A DNA stretch of 64,000 bases from Tsukamurella sp. PLM1. Its GTDB lineage: Bacteria; Actinomycetota; Actinomycetes; Mycobacteriales; Mycobacteriaceae. The stretch lies in contig NZ_AP025688.1 in the NCBI RefSeq assembly GCF_023168325.1, positions 3,534,001 to 3,598,000 of the forward strand. Direction: 5' to 3'. The notes beneath the pieces were generated by a model, which was given only the letters and a program-made list of their open reading frames with translations, was not told the origin of the DNA and ran no database searches. A program made the position numbers and the translations under genes. Shown piece after piece: positions 1 through 8,544 of this stretch (positions within the stretch are counted from its first letter, which is position 1; the number at the start of each line of letters is the position of its first letter).

Positions 1-212
1 CGCTCGCGCGGTACGACGCGGTGATGCGGCCGTTCATCGGCCCCGCCCAGGAGCTGCCTCCCGGCAGCCCCGCCGGGTTCGCGCCGATGGGGCGCCTCGG
101 CGTCGCGCTCGGCGACCTCACGTATCGGACCGCGACGAAATGGCCGATGCGGCTGGTGTGGGCGGCGCAGTTCGAGAAGGCCGACGGGATCGACCTGCCC
201 GCGTACGCCTGA
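1..212 (+). CDS. C-terminal fragment of an FAD-dependent monooxygenase-like protein (cut by window edge)
   Basis: Open frame entering from the left edge and ending at TGA 210-212. The visible tail (about 70 residues) contains RPFIGPAQELPPGSP followed by a hydrophobic/aromatic stretch. It resembles the C-terminal helix of PHBH-type flavin monooxygenases, where a conserved RPYVxxAQxLPPG-like segment follows the FAD domain. No FAD-binding motif lies inside the window, so the family call rests on this tail alone. It lies 19 bp upstream of the SRPBCC gene on the same strand. Confidence 0.45.
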   Translation, partial: LARYDAVMRPFIGPAQELPPGSPAGFAPMGRLGVALGDLTYRTATKWPMRLVWAAQFEKADGIDLPAYA

Positions 213-231
213 GCGGCGTACCGTCTGGCCC

Positions 232-693
232 ATGACCGAGACCGCGCAGACCGTCACCGTGTTCGCCGATGTCCCGCCGGCCGTGCTGTTCGCGGCCCTG
301 GCCCGGCCCGCCGTGCACGCGGCGGCCGACGGGTCGGGCATGCTGCGCGGCGTGTCCGCCGGCAGCCCCAAGGTGATCACCGGCGTCGGGGACGTGTTCG
401 GCATGGAGATGACCGCCGAGGACGGGCGGGAGTACTCGGTGGACAACCACGTCACGGCCTTCGAACCGGGCCGGCGGATCGCCTGGCTGCCCGCCGGGCG
501 CGACAAACCGCCGGTCGGCGTCGAGTGGTCCTGGGCGTTCACCCCTGAGCGCGAGGGGACGCTGATCGCCGTCACCTGCGACTGGTCGCGGGTAACGGAC
601 GAGGCCTACCTCGCACGGTTCACCCTGCCGCGGGTGTCGGCGGAGAAGGTGCGGCGCACCGTCGACGCGGTGATCGCGACGACGCAGAACTGA
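232..693 (+). CDS. SRPBCC (polyketide cyclase/START-like) family protein
   Basis: 153 residues with the SRPBCC pattern: an N-terminal beta strand (TVTVFADVPPAVLFAALA), a central strand-rich region with NHVTAFEPGRRIAWLP and WSWAFTPE, and a long C-terminal helix. These proteins form a hydrophobic cavity that binds lipid-like or small aromatic ligands; the ligand here cannot be read. The ATG at 232 has no Shine-Dalgarno, but TACCGT at 219-224 sits 7 nt upstream, which fits a leaderless transcript. It is convergent with rplQ and separated from it by a hairpin. Confidence 0.7.
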   Translation: MTETAQTVTVFADVPPAVLFAALARPAVHAAADGSGMLRGVSAGSPKVITGVGDVFGMEMTAEDGREYSVDNHVTAFEPGRRIAWLPAGRDKPPVGVEWSWAFTPEREGTLIAVTCDWSRVTDEAYLARFTLPRVSAEKVRRTVDAVIATTQN

Positions 694-782
694 CCCGCGA
701 GTAGGTAGCACCGGATGCATCGGAATCCCAGGAAGCGAACTGGGCTAACGCTGTTAAGTTCCGAGAGACGGCGCGGGATGCA

Positions 783-818
783 CGGAACCCGCCGTACCTG
801 ACGGTGCGGCGGGTTCCG
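783..818 (-). terminator. Hairpin terminator after rplQ
   Basis: Perfect 11-bp stem (CGGAACCCGCC at 783-793, GGCGGGTTCCG at 808-818) with a 14-nt loop. It starts 15 nt beyond the rplQ stop codon. There is no U tract, as is common for actinobacterial terminators. It may also serve the convergent SRPBCC gene. Confidence 0.7.
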
Positions 819-832
819 GTGAAGCGGGGTGA

Positions 833-1540
833 CTACTCCGAGTCGGAGGAGTCCTCCTGCTGCGACTTGGGCAGCGAGTAGCCCGCGGCCTCGGCCGAAG
901 CCTCGTCCGCGAACCAGATCTCGGCGACAGTCGAATCGAAGAAGCGAGTACCGGGACGGTGGTACAGCTTCGAGTCGGCGTTGCCCTTGATCGGGAAGCC
1001 CTCGGGGGCCTCGTTCACGTCCTCGAGCGGCGCGTGCGCGCCGGCGGGGAGGTCCGAGCCCTCGGTCGAATCCTCGGCCGGAGCCTCGGTCTCGACGATC
1101 TCCGCAGCCTCGACGGCGGCGGACTTGGCAGCGGCCTGCGAGGCGGCGACGCGGGTGGCGCGCGAGGCCTCGGTGGCGGCGAGCTGCTCGGTCACGATCT
1201 CGATGACCGCCATGGGGGCGTTGTCGCCCTTACGGTTCTCGGTCTTGATGATCCGGGTGTAGCCGCCCTGACGGTCGGCGACGGCCGGAGCGATCTCCGC
1301 GAACAGCACGTGCACGACGTCCTTGTTGCGGATCTCCTTCATGACCTCGCGGCGGTTGGCCAGCTTGCCGTGCTTGGCATGGCTGATCAGCTTCTCCGCG
1401 TAGGGACGCAGGCGCTTGGCGCGGGACTCGGTGGTCTCGATACGGCCGTGCTCGAAGAGCGCGGTCGCGAGGTTCGCCAGAATGTGCTTCTGGTGCGAGG
1501 CCGAGCCGCCCATCCGGGCGCCCTTAGTGGGCCTAGGCAT
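833..1540 (-). CDS. rplQ: 50S ribosomal protein L17 with long C-terminal extension (sunset-like domain)
   Basis: Residues 1-122 are a canonical bL17 core ([19 protein letters not shown] start, helix with [18 protein letters not shown]). L17 lies near the peptide tunnel exit of the 50S subunit. The protein is 235 residues, nearly twice the bacterial norm. An Ala/Glu-rich linker (about 123-176) leads to a compact module at about 177-226 with [18 protein letters not shown] and [18 protein letters not shown]. This matches the pattern of the actinobacterial sunset domain, whose function is unclear. It is the last gene of the rpmJ-rplQ operon, 30 nt after rpoA. Confidence 0.95.
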   Translation of the reverse strand: MPRPTKGARMGGSASHQKHILANLATALFEHGRIETTESRAKRLRPYAEKLISHAKHGKLANRREVMKEIRNKDVVHVLFAEIAPAVADRQGGYTRIIKTENRKGDNAPMAVIEIVTEQLAATEASRATRVAASQAAAKSAAVEAAEIVETEAPAEDSTEGSDLPAGAHAPLEDVNEAPEGFPIKGNADSKLYHRPGTRFFDSTVAEIWFADEASAEAAGYSLPKSQQEDSSDSE

Positions 1541-1570
1541 TGTTTCTCCTGTGGGTGTGTAGAGCTCTGG

Positions 1571-2626
1571 TCAGAGCTGCTCGGTCTCGGCGTAGTCCTG
1601 ATCGTCGCCGTCGGACGAGAACGACGGCTCGTCGCTCCAGGTACCGGTGGCGGGATCGTAGCCGTCGACCTGCGACGGATCGAACGACGCGGGGCTGTCC
1701 TTGAGGGCCAGACCCAGCGCGTGCAGCTTGACCTTGACCTCGTCGATCGACTTCTGACCGAAGTTGCGGATGTCGAGAAGGTCGGACTCGGTGCGGGCCA
1801 CGAGCTCGCCCACGGTGTGCACACCCTCGCGCTTGAGGCAGTTGTACGAGCGCACCGTCAGGTCGAGGTCCTCGATCGGCAGCGAGAACGCCGCGATGTG
1901 GTCGGCCTCGGCCGGCGACGGGCCGATCTCGATGCCCTCGGCCTCGACGTTGAGCTCACGCGCCAGGCCGAAGAGCTCGACCAGGGTCTTGCCGGCCGAA
2001 GCCAGCGCGTCCCGCGCGGTCATGGAGTTCTTCGTCTCGACGTCCAGGATCAGACGGTCGAAGTCGGTGCGCTGCTCGACACGGGTGGCCTCCACCTTGT
2101 AGGTCACCTTCAGGACGGGCGAGTAGATCGAGTCGACCGGGATGCGGCCGATCTCGGCGCCCGACGCCTTGTTCTGCACGGCCGGCACGTAGCCGCGACC
2201 CCGCTCGACGACGAGCTCGATCTCGAGCTTGCCCTTGTCGTTCAGGGTCGCGATGTGCAGATCGGGGTTGTGGACGGTGACCGACGCCGGCGGGACGATG
2301 TCGCCCGCGGTGACGGCGCCCGGGCCCTGCTTGCGCACGTACATGGTGACCGGCTCGTCGTCCTCCGACGAGACGACCAGGCCCTTGAGGTTCAGGATGA
2401 TGTCGGTGACATCCTCCTTCACGCCGGGGACCGTGGTGAACTCGTGCAGCACGCCGTCGATGCGGATGCTGGTCACGGCCGCGCCCGGGATGGACGACAG
2501 CAGCGTGCGGCGGAGCGAGTTGCCCAGCGTGTAGCCGAAGCCCGGCTCCAGCGGCTCGATGACGAACTTCGACCGAGCCTCGGAGATGACCTCTTCGCTG
2601 AGGGTGGGTCGCTGCGAGATGAGCAT
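1571..2626 (-). CDS. rpoA: DNA-directed RNA polymerase subunit alpha
   Basis: 351 residues of typical actinobacterial length. The N-terminal dimerisation domain has [20 protein letters not shown] and assembles the beta and beta-prime subunits. The C-terminal domain from about residue 250 has [16 protein letters not shown] and [13 protein letters not shown], the helices that contact UP elements and activators. An acidic tail follows. It lies downstream of rpsD across an 80-nt gap containing a strong hairpin, and upstream of rplQ. Confidence 0.98.
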   Translation of the reverse strand: MLISQRPTLSEEVISEARSKFVIEPLEPGFGYTLGNSLRRTLLSSIPGAAVTSIRIDGVLHEFTTVPGVKEDVTDIILNLKGLVVSSEDDEPVTMYVRKQGPGAVTAGDIVPPASVTVHNPDLHIATLNDKGKLEIELVVERGRGYVPAVQNKASGAEIGRIPVDSIYSPVLKVTYKVEATRVEQRTDFDRLILDVETKNSMTARDALASAGKTLVELFGLARELNVEAEGIEIGPSPAEADHIAAFSLPIEDLDLTVRSYNCLKREGVHTVGELVARTESDLLDIRNFGQKSIDEVKVKLHALGLALKDSPASFDPSQVDGYDPATGTWSDEPSFSSDGDDQDYAETEQL

Positions 2627-2671
2627 TGAGTGTCCTTCTCTCTGGGCGTCCGCTATTTGACGCCCGTAGAA

Positions 2672-2696
2672 GGTCGCCGGCGGTGTGCCGGCGACC
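2672..2696 (-). terminator. Intercistronic hairpin between rpsD and rpoA
   Basis: GGTCGCCGGC at 2672-2681 pairs perfectly with GCCGGCGACC at 2687-2696 around a 5-nt loop. It may be a partial terminator or attenuator, or an RNA-processing or stability element that sets rpoA relative to ribosomal protein output. The role is inferred; the stem is directly visible. Confidence 0.55.
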
Positions 2697-2706
2697 CCGT
2701 TACTAC

Positions 2707-3312
2707 TTACTTCGAGTAGTACTCGACGATGAGCTGCTCCTGGAAGGGCACGACGATCTGCTCACGCTCGGGCACGCGGTGCACGAGGATGCGCAGGTTC
2801 GACGGGACCACCTGGAGCCAACCCGGAGCGGTGCGCTCGCCGACGGTCTCACGCGCGATCTGGAACGGCGTGGTGCCGAGCGACTTCGGGCGGACGTCGA
2901 TGATGTCGTACTGCGAGACGCGGTACGAGGGAACATCCACGCGGACGCCGTTCACCGTGAAGTGACCGTGGGTCACCAGCTGGCGGGCCTGACGACGGGT
3001 ACGGGCCAGGCCGGCGCGGTACACGACGTTGTCGAGACGGGTCTCGAGGATCTGCAGCAGCGCGTCGCCGGTCTTACCGGAAGCCGACTTGGCCTCCTGG
3101 TAGTAGCGGGAGAACTGCTTCTCCATCACGCCGTACAGGAAGCGCGCCTTCTGCTTCTCCTTGAGCTGCAGCAGGTACTCGGACTCCTTGATCCGCGCGC
3201 GGCCGTGCTGGCCGGGCGGGTAAGGACGACGCTCGAACGCCTCGGAGCCGCCGACGAGGTCGACGCCCAGACGACGGGACTTACGGGTGACAGGGCCGGT
3301 ATAACGAGCCAT
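2707..3312 (-). CDS. rpsD: 30S ribosomal protein S4
   Basis: 201 residues starting [17 protein letters not shown]4 is a primary 16S rRNA binder that nucleates 30S assembly. The S4 RNA-binding domain ([20 protein letters not shown], then [12 protein letters not shown]) is clear in the second half. No zinc-binding cysteines are present, so this is the cysteine-free form. The C-terminal [14 protein letters not shown] is conserved. It lies 21 nt downstream of rpsK in the alpha operon. Confidence 0.98.
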   Translation of the reverse strand: MARYTGPVTRKSRRLGVDLVGGSEAFERRPYPPGQHGRARIKESEYLLQLKEKQKARFLYGVMEKQFSRYYQEAKSASGKTGDALLQILETRLDNVVYRAGLARTRRQARQLVTHGHFTVNGVRVDVPSYRVSQYDIIDVRPKSLGTTPFQIARETVGERTAPGWLQVVPSNLRILVHRVPEREQIVVPFQEQLIVEYYSK

Positions 3313-3333
3313 GGTTTCTCTCTCCTACCTTCC

Positions 3334-3747
3334 CTAGACCCGACGCCGCTTGGGCGGACGGCAACCGTTGTGCGGCTGCGGCGTGACATCGGAAATGGTG
3401 CCCACCTCGAGGCCGGCGGCCTGCAGCGAGCGGATGGCGGTCTCGCGACCCGAACCCGGGCCCTTGACGAAGACGTCGACCTTCTTGACGCCGTTCTCCT
3501 GCGCCTTGCGGGCGGCGTTCTCGGCGGCGAGCTGCGCGGCGAACGGGGTGCTCTTACGCGAGCCCTTGAAGCCGACGTGGCCCGAGGAGGCCCAGCTGAT
3601 CACGTTGCCGTTGGGGTCCGTGATCGACACGATGGTGTTGTTGAACGTGCTCTTGATGTGGGCGTGGCCGTGCGGGACGTTCTTCTTCTCGCGACGACGC
3701 GAAGCGCCCTTCTTCGCACCGGTGGCGGCGCGGGACTTCGGAGGCAT
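3334..3747 (-). CDS. rpsK: 30S ribosomal protein S11
   Basis: 137 residues with a basic N-terminal extension and the S11 core [20 protein letters not shown], ending [15 protein letters not shown]11 lies on the 30S platform near the mRNA exit and E site. Its ATG overlaps the rpsM stop (TAATG), which implies translational coupling. It is followed by rpsD. Confidence 0.98.
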   Translation of the reverse strand: MPPKSRAATGAKKGASRRREKKNVPHGHAHIKSTFNNTIVSITDPNGNVISWASSGHVGFKGSRKSTPFAAQLAAENAARKAQENGVKKVDVFVKGPGSGRETAIRSLQAAGLEVGTISDVTPQPHNGCRPPKRRRV

Positions 3748-4118
3748 TACTTCTTCTTTCCGGCGATGGTCTTCTTCGGACCCTTACGGGTGCGAGCGTT
3801 GGTCTTGGTGCGCTGGCCACGCACGGGCAGGCCACGACGGTGGCGGATGCCCTGGTAGCACTGGATCTCGATCTTGCGACGGATGTCGGCCTGCACCTCG
3901 CGGCGCAGGTCGCCCTCGACCTTGTAGTCGTTCGACTCGATGAAGTCGCGGAGCTTGGTCAGGTCCTCGTCGCTGAGGTCCTTGCTGCGCAGATCCGGGC
4001 TCACGCCTGTGGCGTCCAGAATCTCAGTCGCGCGGGTACGGCCGATGCCGTAGATGTAGGTCAGTGCGATCTCCATGCGCTTCTCGCGCGGGAGGTCGAC
4101 ACCCATGAGACGTGCCAT
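3747..4118 (-). CDS. rpsM: 30S ribosomal protein S13
   Basis: 123 residues starting [20 protein letters not shown], with the helix-two-turn-helix region ([19 protein letters not shown]) and the basic tail [19 protein letters not shown] that contacts tRNA and 16S rRNA at the subunit interface. S13 sits in the 30S head. It lies downstream of rpmJ across a 184-nt gap with a hairpin at 4200-4219 and overlaps rpsK by one nucleotide. Confidence 0.98.
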   Translation of the reverse strand: MARLMGVDLPREKRMEIALTYIYGIGRTRATEILDATGVSPDLRSKDLSDEDLTKLRDFIESNDYKVEGDLRREVQADIRRKIEIQCYQGIRHRRGLPVRGQRTKTNARTRKGPKKTIAGKKK

Positions 4119-4199
4119 TCTTGGCGGTTCCTTCTTCTCGTTCGGAGGTCTGCTCCCCGCCCGTCCTCGCTGGTTCCGGCGCTTTCACGCCGGCCGAGG

Positions 4200-4219
4200 C
4201 CCCGGCCTCCGAGCCGGGG
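4200..4219 (-). other. Intercistronic hairpin between rpmJ and rpsM
   Basis: CCCCGGC at 4200-4206 pairs with GCCGGGG at 4213-4219 around a 6-nt loop, inside the unusually long 184-nt rpmJ-rpsM spacer. The spacer also contains the near-palindromic string GCCGGCCGAGGC. It may be a regulatory or processing element, such as a target for ribosomal-protein autocontrol of the alpha operon. The function is inferred only. Confidence 0.4.
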
Positions 4220-4302
4220 GTCCCACGGGGGCTCGTATGCCCCGCTGGTGCGGAGAGGTCATCAATTGCTGTTCAAGCGGCGAACCGCTCGAAGCGCAGT
4301 GA

Positions 4303-4416
4303 TCAGCCCTGACGCTGCTTGTGGCGCAGGTTGTCGCAGATCACCATGACCCGGCCGTTGCGGCGGATCACCTTGCACTTCTCGCAGATCGGCTTGACGC
4401 TGGGGTTGACCTTCAC
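4303..4416 (-). CDS. rpmJ: 50S ribosomal protein L36
   Basis: 37 residues from a GTG start at 4416 to TGA. The sequence contains [20 protein letters not shown] and ends RHKQRQG. The zinc ribbon is C-x2-C ... C ... H (CEKC, then ICDNLRH), so this is the zinc-containing form. L36 is the smallest 50S protein and stabilises domain VI of 23S rRNA. It is normally directly downstream of infA; here a divergent protease gene separates the two. Confidence 0.95.
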   Translation of the reverse strand: MKVNPSVKPICEKCKVIRRNGRVMVICDNLRHKQRQG

Positions 4417-4516
4417 GTCAGTCCTATCCCTTGTTCAGTGTTTTTCCACGCCGCACCGGGACTCCGGCGCAGCGCCACGGCGCGCACGACGAAGCCGCGC
4501 ACGCACGCGATGATCC

Positions 4517-4545
4517 AGTGTACGCTGCGCGCGTCGAGCGCCCAA
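4517..4545 (-). promoter_or_regulatory. Promoter of the rpmJ-rpsM-rpsK-rpsD-rpoA-rplQ operon
   Basis: On the minus strand, -35 TTGGGC (4545-4540), a 17-bp spacer and -10 TACACT (4522-4517) predict initiation near 4510 and a leader of about 95 nt before the rpmJ GTG. The same -10, TACACT, is used upstream of rpsH. This promoter explains how rpmJ is expressed although it is cut off from infA. Confidence 0.55.
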
Positions 4546-4644
4546 ATCCACCCTCTCCGCGCTCTCATGCTAGCCTCAGGAACATCGCGCGACATGCACT
4601 ATCCGCTACTGCTGATTCCCGCTGATCCGTAAGGACCCTCAGTC

Positions 4645-5382
4645 ATGCGTCTGACAACGCCCCGCCGCCTCGCCGTCGCCGCCACCGCAGCGGCGGGCGC
4701 CGCCGTCTCCGTCCTCGTCGCCACCGCGCCGGCCACCGCCGCGCCCCGCGTGGTGATCGGTCCAGGCTCCGAGATCGACATCGTGCAGAAGGAGACCGCC
4801 GAGGGCATCGAGGTGTCCGCCTGCACGCTGGGCGTCCTGGCGACCACCCCGGACGGGCGCCGCGTGGGCGTCACGGCCGGGCACTGCGGGAAGGTCGGCG
4901 AGGAGGTCACCGTCCCCGCCCCGGGCCAGGCCCGCGCGCTCATCTCCGTCGGGAAGTTCGAGAAGTCGTCGAACCCGCCCACCAAGGTGATCGACGGCCG
5001 GGAGTTCACCACGAACGTCTCGCACCCCGACTGGGGCACCGTCGCCTTCAAGCAGGGCGTGCCGCTCGTGAACCGCCTGGGCAAGGCGGCCCCGAAGTCG
5101 CTCGGCAAGGCGAAGATCGGCGACAAGGTCTGCAGCCAGGGCCGCACCAGCGGCTGGGTGTGCGGCTCGGTCACCGATGTCACCGACAACCGCTTCCGCA
5201 CCGACCTCAAGCTGCGCTCGGGCGACAGCGGCGCGTCGCTCATCCGCCTGTCCGACGGTGCCGCGCTCGGCATCCACGCCACCGGCTCGGGCGAGCCCGG
5301 CAACGACGGTTCGGAGGTCTCGGACTACTGGGACCTCGGCTTCGTCCTCGCCCAGGCGGGTGGCCTGCGCCTCGCGGTGTAG
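4645..5382 (+). CDS. Secreted S1 (chymotrypsin-like) serine peptidase
   Basis: 245 residues with a basic N-terminus and a hydrophobic Ala-rich signal peptide ending near ATAPATAAP. The catalytic triad is readable: His80 in TAGHC, Asp129 in HPDWG and Ser195 in RSGDSGAS. Two likely disulfides are Cys60-Cys81 and Cys163-Cys173, typical of actinobacterial S1 proteases such as the alpha-lytic/SGPB group. There is no large pro-domain. AAGGA precedes ATG 4645. It is encoded opposite to and between infA and rpmJ. A second homologue lies at 39832-40561. It carries an exact CCGACGGTGCC at 5252. Confidence 0.85.
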   Translation: MRLTTPRRLAVAATAAAGAAVSVLVATAPATAAPRVVIGPGSEIDIVQKETAEGIEVSACTLGVLATTPDGRRVGVTAGHCGKVGEEVTVPAPGQARALISVGKFEKSSNPPTKVIDGREFTTNVSHPDWGTVAFKQGVPLVNRLGKAAPKSLGKAKIGDKVCSQGRTSGWVCGSVTDVTDNRFRTDLKLRSGDSGASLIRLSDGAALGIHATGSGEPGNDGSEVSDYWDLGFVLAQAGGLRLAV

Positions 5383-5398
5383 CCGCCGGACCACGAAG

Positions 5399-5424
5399 AA
5401 GACCCACCCCGCGGGGTGGGTCTT
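5399..5424. terminator. Bidirectional terminator between the S1 peptidase and infA
   Basis: Perfect 26-bp palindromic stem with both arms visible (AAGACCCACCCCG and CGGGGTGGGTCTT), flanked by short A- and T-rich edges (CGAAG on the left, TCTTTCTC on the right). It ends both the plus-strand peptidase gene and the minus-strand infA gene. Confidence 0.85.
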
Positions 5425-5451
5425 TCTCGTATCCGGCTGCGCGCTACGCGG

Positions 5452-5673
5452 TCACTTGTACCGGTAGACGATGCGCCCGCGCGTCAGGTCGTAGGGAGAC
5501 AGCTCCACGACGACGCGATCCTCGGGCAGGATACGAATGTAGTGCTGCCGCATCTTGCCGCTGATGTGCGCGAGCACCTTGTGCCCGTTCTCCAGCTCGA
5601 TGCGGAACATTGCGTTGGGGAGCGGCTCGACGACGCGGCCCTCCACCTCGATGGCTCCGTCCTTCTTCGCCAT
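5452..5673 (-). CDS. infA: Translation initiation factor IF-1
   Basis: 73 residues from ATG 5673 ([20 protein letters not shown]) to YRYK. The single S1-like OB fold ([38 protein letters not shown]) binds the 30S A site with IF-2 and IF-3. Nine further in-frame codons exist upstream, but MAKKDG is the universal start. In related genomes infA leads the rpmJ-rpsM operon. Here a terminator and the divergent protease separate it, so it appears monocistronic. Confidence 0.97.
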   Translation of the reverse strand: MAKKDGAIEVEGRVVEPLPNAMFRIELENGHKVLAHISGKMRQHYIRILPEDRVVVELSPYDLTRGRIVYRYK

Positions 5674-5763
5674 ACCCTCCACGATCCTGTGTGTCTGCAC
5701 GGGCGCCGGTTGCGCCCGAGACCGCAGCGAATGTTCGCTGCACTACCTGCCCATTCTACGCGC

Positions 5764-6306
5764 TCAGGACTCCTCGGACGAATCGTGGTCGATTCCGGTC
5801 CCGGGTGTGACGCGACCGGTCACCAGGTGCAACGCCAGCTCCACCGAGTCGGGTACGAAGTCCGCCGGGTCCGCGGCGACGGCCGCCAGCAGAGCGTCCG
5901 GCTCCATCCAGTCGCCGCTCGCGACCTCCTCCGGTTGGTGGACGACGACACCGTCGAACACGCAGACGTACTGGAAGCACAGGAACCGGGTGGCACCGTC
6001 GGCGTAGGGGCGGGTACCGACGGGCCGCAGCGCGACCCCGCGGACCCCGAGCTCCTCGAAGGCCTCGCGCGCGGCACCGTCGTCCGGCGACTCCCCCGCC
6101 AGCAGCACCCCGCCCGCGCAGAAGTCGCGCAGGCCCGGGTACAGGTCCTTGGTGACGGTGCGGCGGTGCACGTAGATCCGCCCCTCGGGGTCGAAGACGA
6201 GGATCGCGGTGGCGGCGTGGCGCAGGTTCTCGGCGCGGACCCGCGAGCGGAGCGCCGCGCCACTCGGACGGCCGGCGTCGTCGTACAGCGCGACGATCTC
6301 GTCCAT
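5764..6306 (-). CDS. NUDIX hydrolase
   Basis: 180 residues. The Nudix box Gx5Ex7REUxEExGU is intact (GGVLLAGE, then REAFEELGV), so it should hydrolyse a nucleoside-diphosphate-linked substrate with Mg2+. The N-terminal MDEIVALYDDAGRPSG resembles the YfcD/IPP-isomerase-like subgroup (D/N-E-x-hydrophobic opening, VHRRTVTKDLYPG). The start at 6306 follows AGGGGTGAG. It is divergent from metY with 73 bp between starts and carries the 11-mer at 5992. Confidence 0.8.
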   Translation of the reverse strand: MDEIVALYDDAGRPSGAALRSRVRAENLRHAATAILVFDPEGRIYVHRRTVTKDLYPGLRDFCAGGVLLAGESPDDGAAREAFEELGVRGVALRPVGTRPYADGATRFLCFQYVCVFDGVVVHQPEEVASGDWMEPDALLAAVAADPADFVPDSVELALHLVTGRVTPGTGIDHDSSEES

Positions 6307-6379
6307 CTCACCCCTCACTTCAACACCAGTATGAGTCAAACCCTGGACATCGCGGAGCGGGTGCACTTGTATCGGGGCC

Positions 6380-7679
6380 ATGACCAATCCGGACAGCCCC
6401 ACCTGGCACTTCGAGACCACGCAGATCCACGCCGGACAGACGCCCGACGGCGACACCAACGCGCGCGCGCTCCCGATCTACCAGACCACGTCGTTCGTTC
6501 AACAACACCGATCACGCGGCGGCGCTGTTCGGACTGGCCGAGCCGGGCAACATCTACACCCGCATCATGAACCCCACGCAGGACGTGGTCGAGCAGCGGA
6601 TCGCCGCGCTCGAGGGCGGCGTCGCGGCGCTGCTGGTGGCGTCCGGTCAGGCCGCGGAGTCGCTGGCCATCCTCAACCTCGCCGAGTCGGGCGACCACAT
6701 CGTGAGCTCGCCGTACCTGTACGGCGGCACCTACAACCTGCTGCACTACACGCTCGCCAAGCTGGGCATCGAGGTCACCTTCGTCGAGGACCCGGACGAC
6801 CTCGAGCAGTGGCGCGCCGCAGTCCGCCCGAACACGCGCGCCTTCTTCGCCGAGACCATCTCCAACCCGCGCGGCCACGTGCTCGACGTGTCCGGCGTCG
6901 CCGGCGTCGCGCACGAGAACGGGCTGCCGCTCATCGTCGACAACACCGTGGCGACCCCGTACCTGCTGCGCCCGCTCGAGCACGGCGCCGACATCGTGGT
7001 GCACTCCGCCACCAAGTACCTCGGCGGCCACGGGTCCGCGATCGGCGGCGTGATCGTCGACGGCGGGAAGTTCGACTGGACGCAGGGCCGGCACCCGGGG
7101 TTCACCACCCCCGATCCCTCGTACCACGGCGTGGTGTTCGCCGACCTCGGCGCGCCCGCCTTCGCGCTCAAGGCCCGCGTGCAGTTACTGCGCGACCTGG
7201 GTCCCGCGATCTCGCCGTTCAACGCGTTCCTGCTCTCGCAGGGCATCGAGACGCTGAGCCTGCGGGTCGAGCGGCACGTCGCGAACGCCCAGAAGGTGGC
7301 GGAGTTCCTCGACGGCCAGGAGGTCGTGACCGAGGTGATCTTCGCCGGGCTGCCCTCGTCGAAGTGGTACGACCGCGCGCAGCAGTTGCTCCCCAAGGGG
7401 GCCGGCGCGGTGGTCGCGTTCGAGCTGGCCGGTGGCGTGCCCGCCGGCAAGGCCTTCGTCGACGCGCTCACGCTGCACAGCCACGTCGCGAACATCGGCG
7501 ACGTGCGCTCGCTGGTGATCCACCCCGCGTCCACGACGCACAGCCAGCTCTCCGAGCAGGAGCAGCTCGAGGCCGGCGTCACGCCCGGCCTGGTGCGCCT
7601 CGCGGTGGGCATCGAGCACATCGACGACATCCTCGCCGACCTGCAGTTGGGCCTCAAGGCCGCTGCGGACGCGTCCTAG
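6380..7679 (+). CDS. metY: O-acetylhomoserine sulfhydrylase, PLP-dependent (frame broken near 6498)
   Basis: Cys/Met-metabolism PLP enzyme that makes homocysteine from O-acetylhomoserine and sulfide. The N-terminus (WHFETTQIHAGQTPDGDTNA, then PIYQTTSFV) is in one frame. The rest (FNNTDHAAALFGLAEPGN, then IYTRIMNPTQDV) is in another, with the switch at about 6497-6500 consistent with loss of 2 nt. The PLP lysine is in HSATKYLGGHG. The total, about 430 residues, matches MetY. TTGTAT 7 nt before ATG suggests a leaderless start; no room exists for a riboswitch. metX is not adjacent. Confidence 0.85.
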
Positions 7680-7810
7680 GCGGAACCGATGCGCGCTGTG
7701 CGGTGGTGGCGTTCGGCCGTCCGCTCGGTCCTCCGGTCCGACGGTGCCTGGACCTCCGCCGTGCAGCGCGGCTGCACGTGACACCACGTACTGAACGGGT
7801 CGTAGGCCCG

Positions 7811-8507
7811 CTACCGCTCCAGGGCGGCGCGGACCTGGCGTTCCAGGGCGACGGTGGCGGGTTTCGGCAGGTCGATGAGGCCCTCGAGCTCGGACCGGGC
7901 GCGTTGGTAGGCCTGCTGCCGCTCGGGGCCGGTGGCCCCGCCGTCGAGGGCGACGGCCGAGGCGCTGCGCCCTGGCGAGACGCTCCTGCTCGAGCGGCGA
8001 GAAGTCGCCCCGGCGCCGGCGCTGCGCCTCCTGCTCCGCCACGGCGAACGCCGCCGCGTACGCATGCACCGCGTCCCGGTACTGCTCGACGTCGGCGGCC
8101 GTCGGGCCGGTCGCGGCAGCACCGTCGGGCCCTCCGGGCGGAGCAGGTCCGCGCGACGCTTGGCCTTATGGAATTCGACGGTGAGCGGCTCCCGCATGTC
8201 GATCATCATGGGGAAGTCCAGGATGGTCGCGAGGTCGGTCTCGTAGCCGAACCAGCGCGTGTCGACCTCGTCGTGCTCGGCGCGGGCGCGCGTGAGCTCG
8301 CGTTCGACCTGCGCCGCGTCGATCCGGCCCATGCCCTTGGCCTGTGCCAGCGCGACCTTCGTCTCCTGTTTGATGCGGTACCGCTCGAGGCGGCGGGCGG
8401 CGCGGCGCTCGTTCCACGCCGCGACCGCCCGCGCGCCTCCCGCGAGAGCCGCCCAGCGGGAACACCAACCACCAGAAGTCCCTCGCGAACTCGAGCACCT
8501 GGTCCAC
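7811..8507 (-). CDS. Hypothetical membrane-anchored protein, three apparent frameshifts
   Basis: Not recognised. Joining three frames gives about 230 residues: MDQVLEFARDFWWLVFPLGG with a hydrophobic anchor, then a long charged, helical, probably coiled-coil middle (AAWNERRAARRLERYRIK; RIDAAQVERELTRARAEHDE; FGYETDLATILDFPMMIDM), then VEQYRDAVHAYAAAFAVAEQ and a tail ending ALERQVRAALER. Frame changes fall near 8455 (GGCGGCGC read as GGCGGC), near 8115 (CCCGGAC read as CCCGAC) and near 7970. The regular frame-to-frame continuity suggests an intact gene with base errors. Confidence 0.5.
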
Positions 8508-8544
8508 ACGACCAGCGTACTGACCGCCTCGAAGGACCGCGGGA

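Noticed and set aside
959..2629. A 556-codon plus-strand open frame opposite rplQ and rpoA
   Set aside because: Antisense shadow of two certain genes.
6307..6379. SAM or cobalamin riboswitch before metY
   Set aside because: Only 73 bp separate metY from the divergent NUDIX gene and the start appears leaderless, leaving no space.
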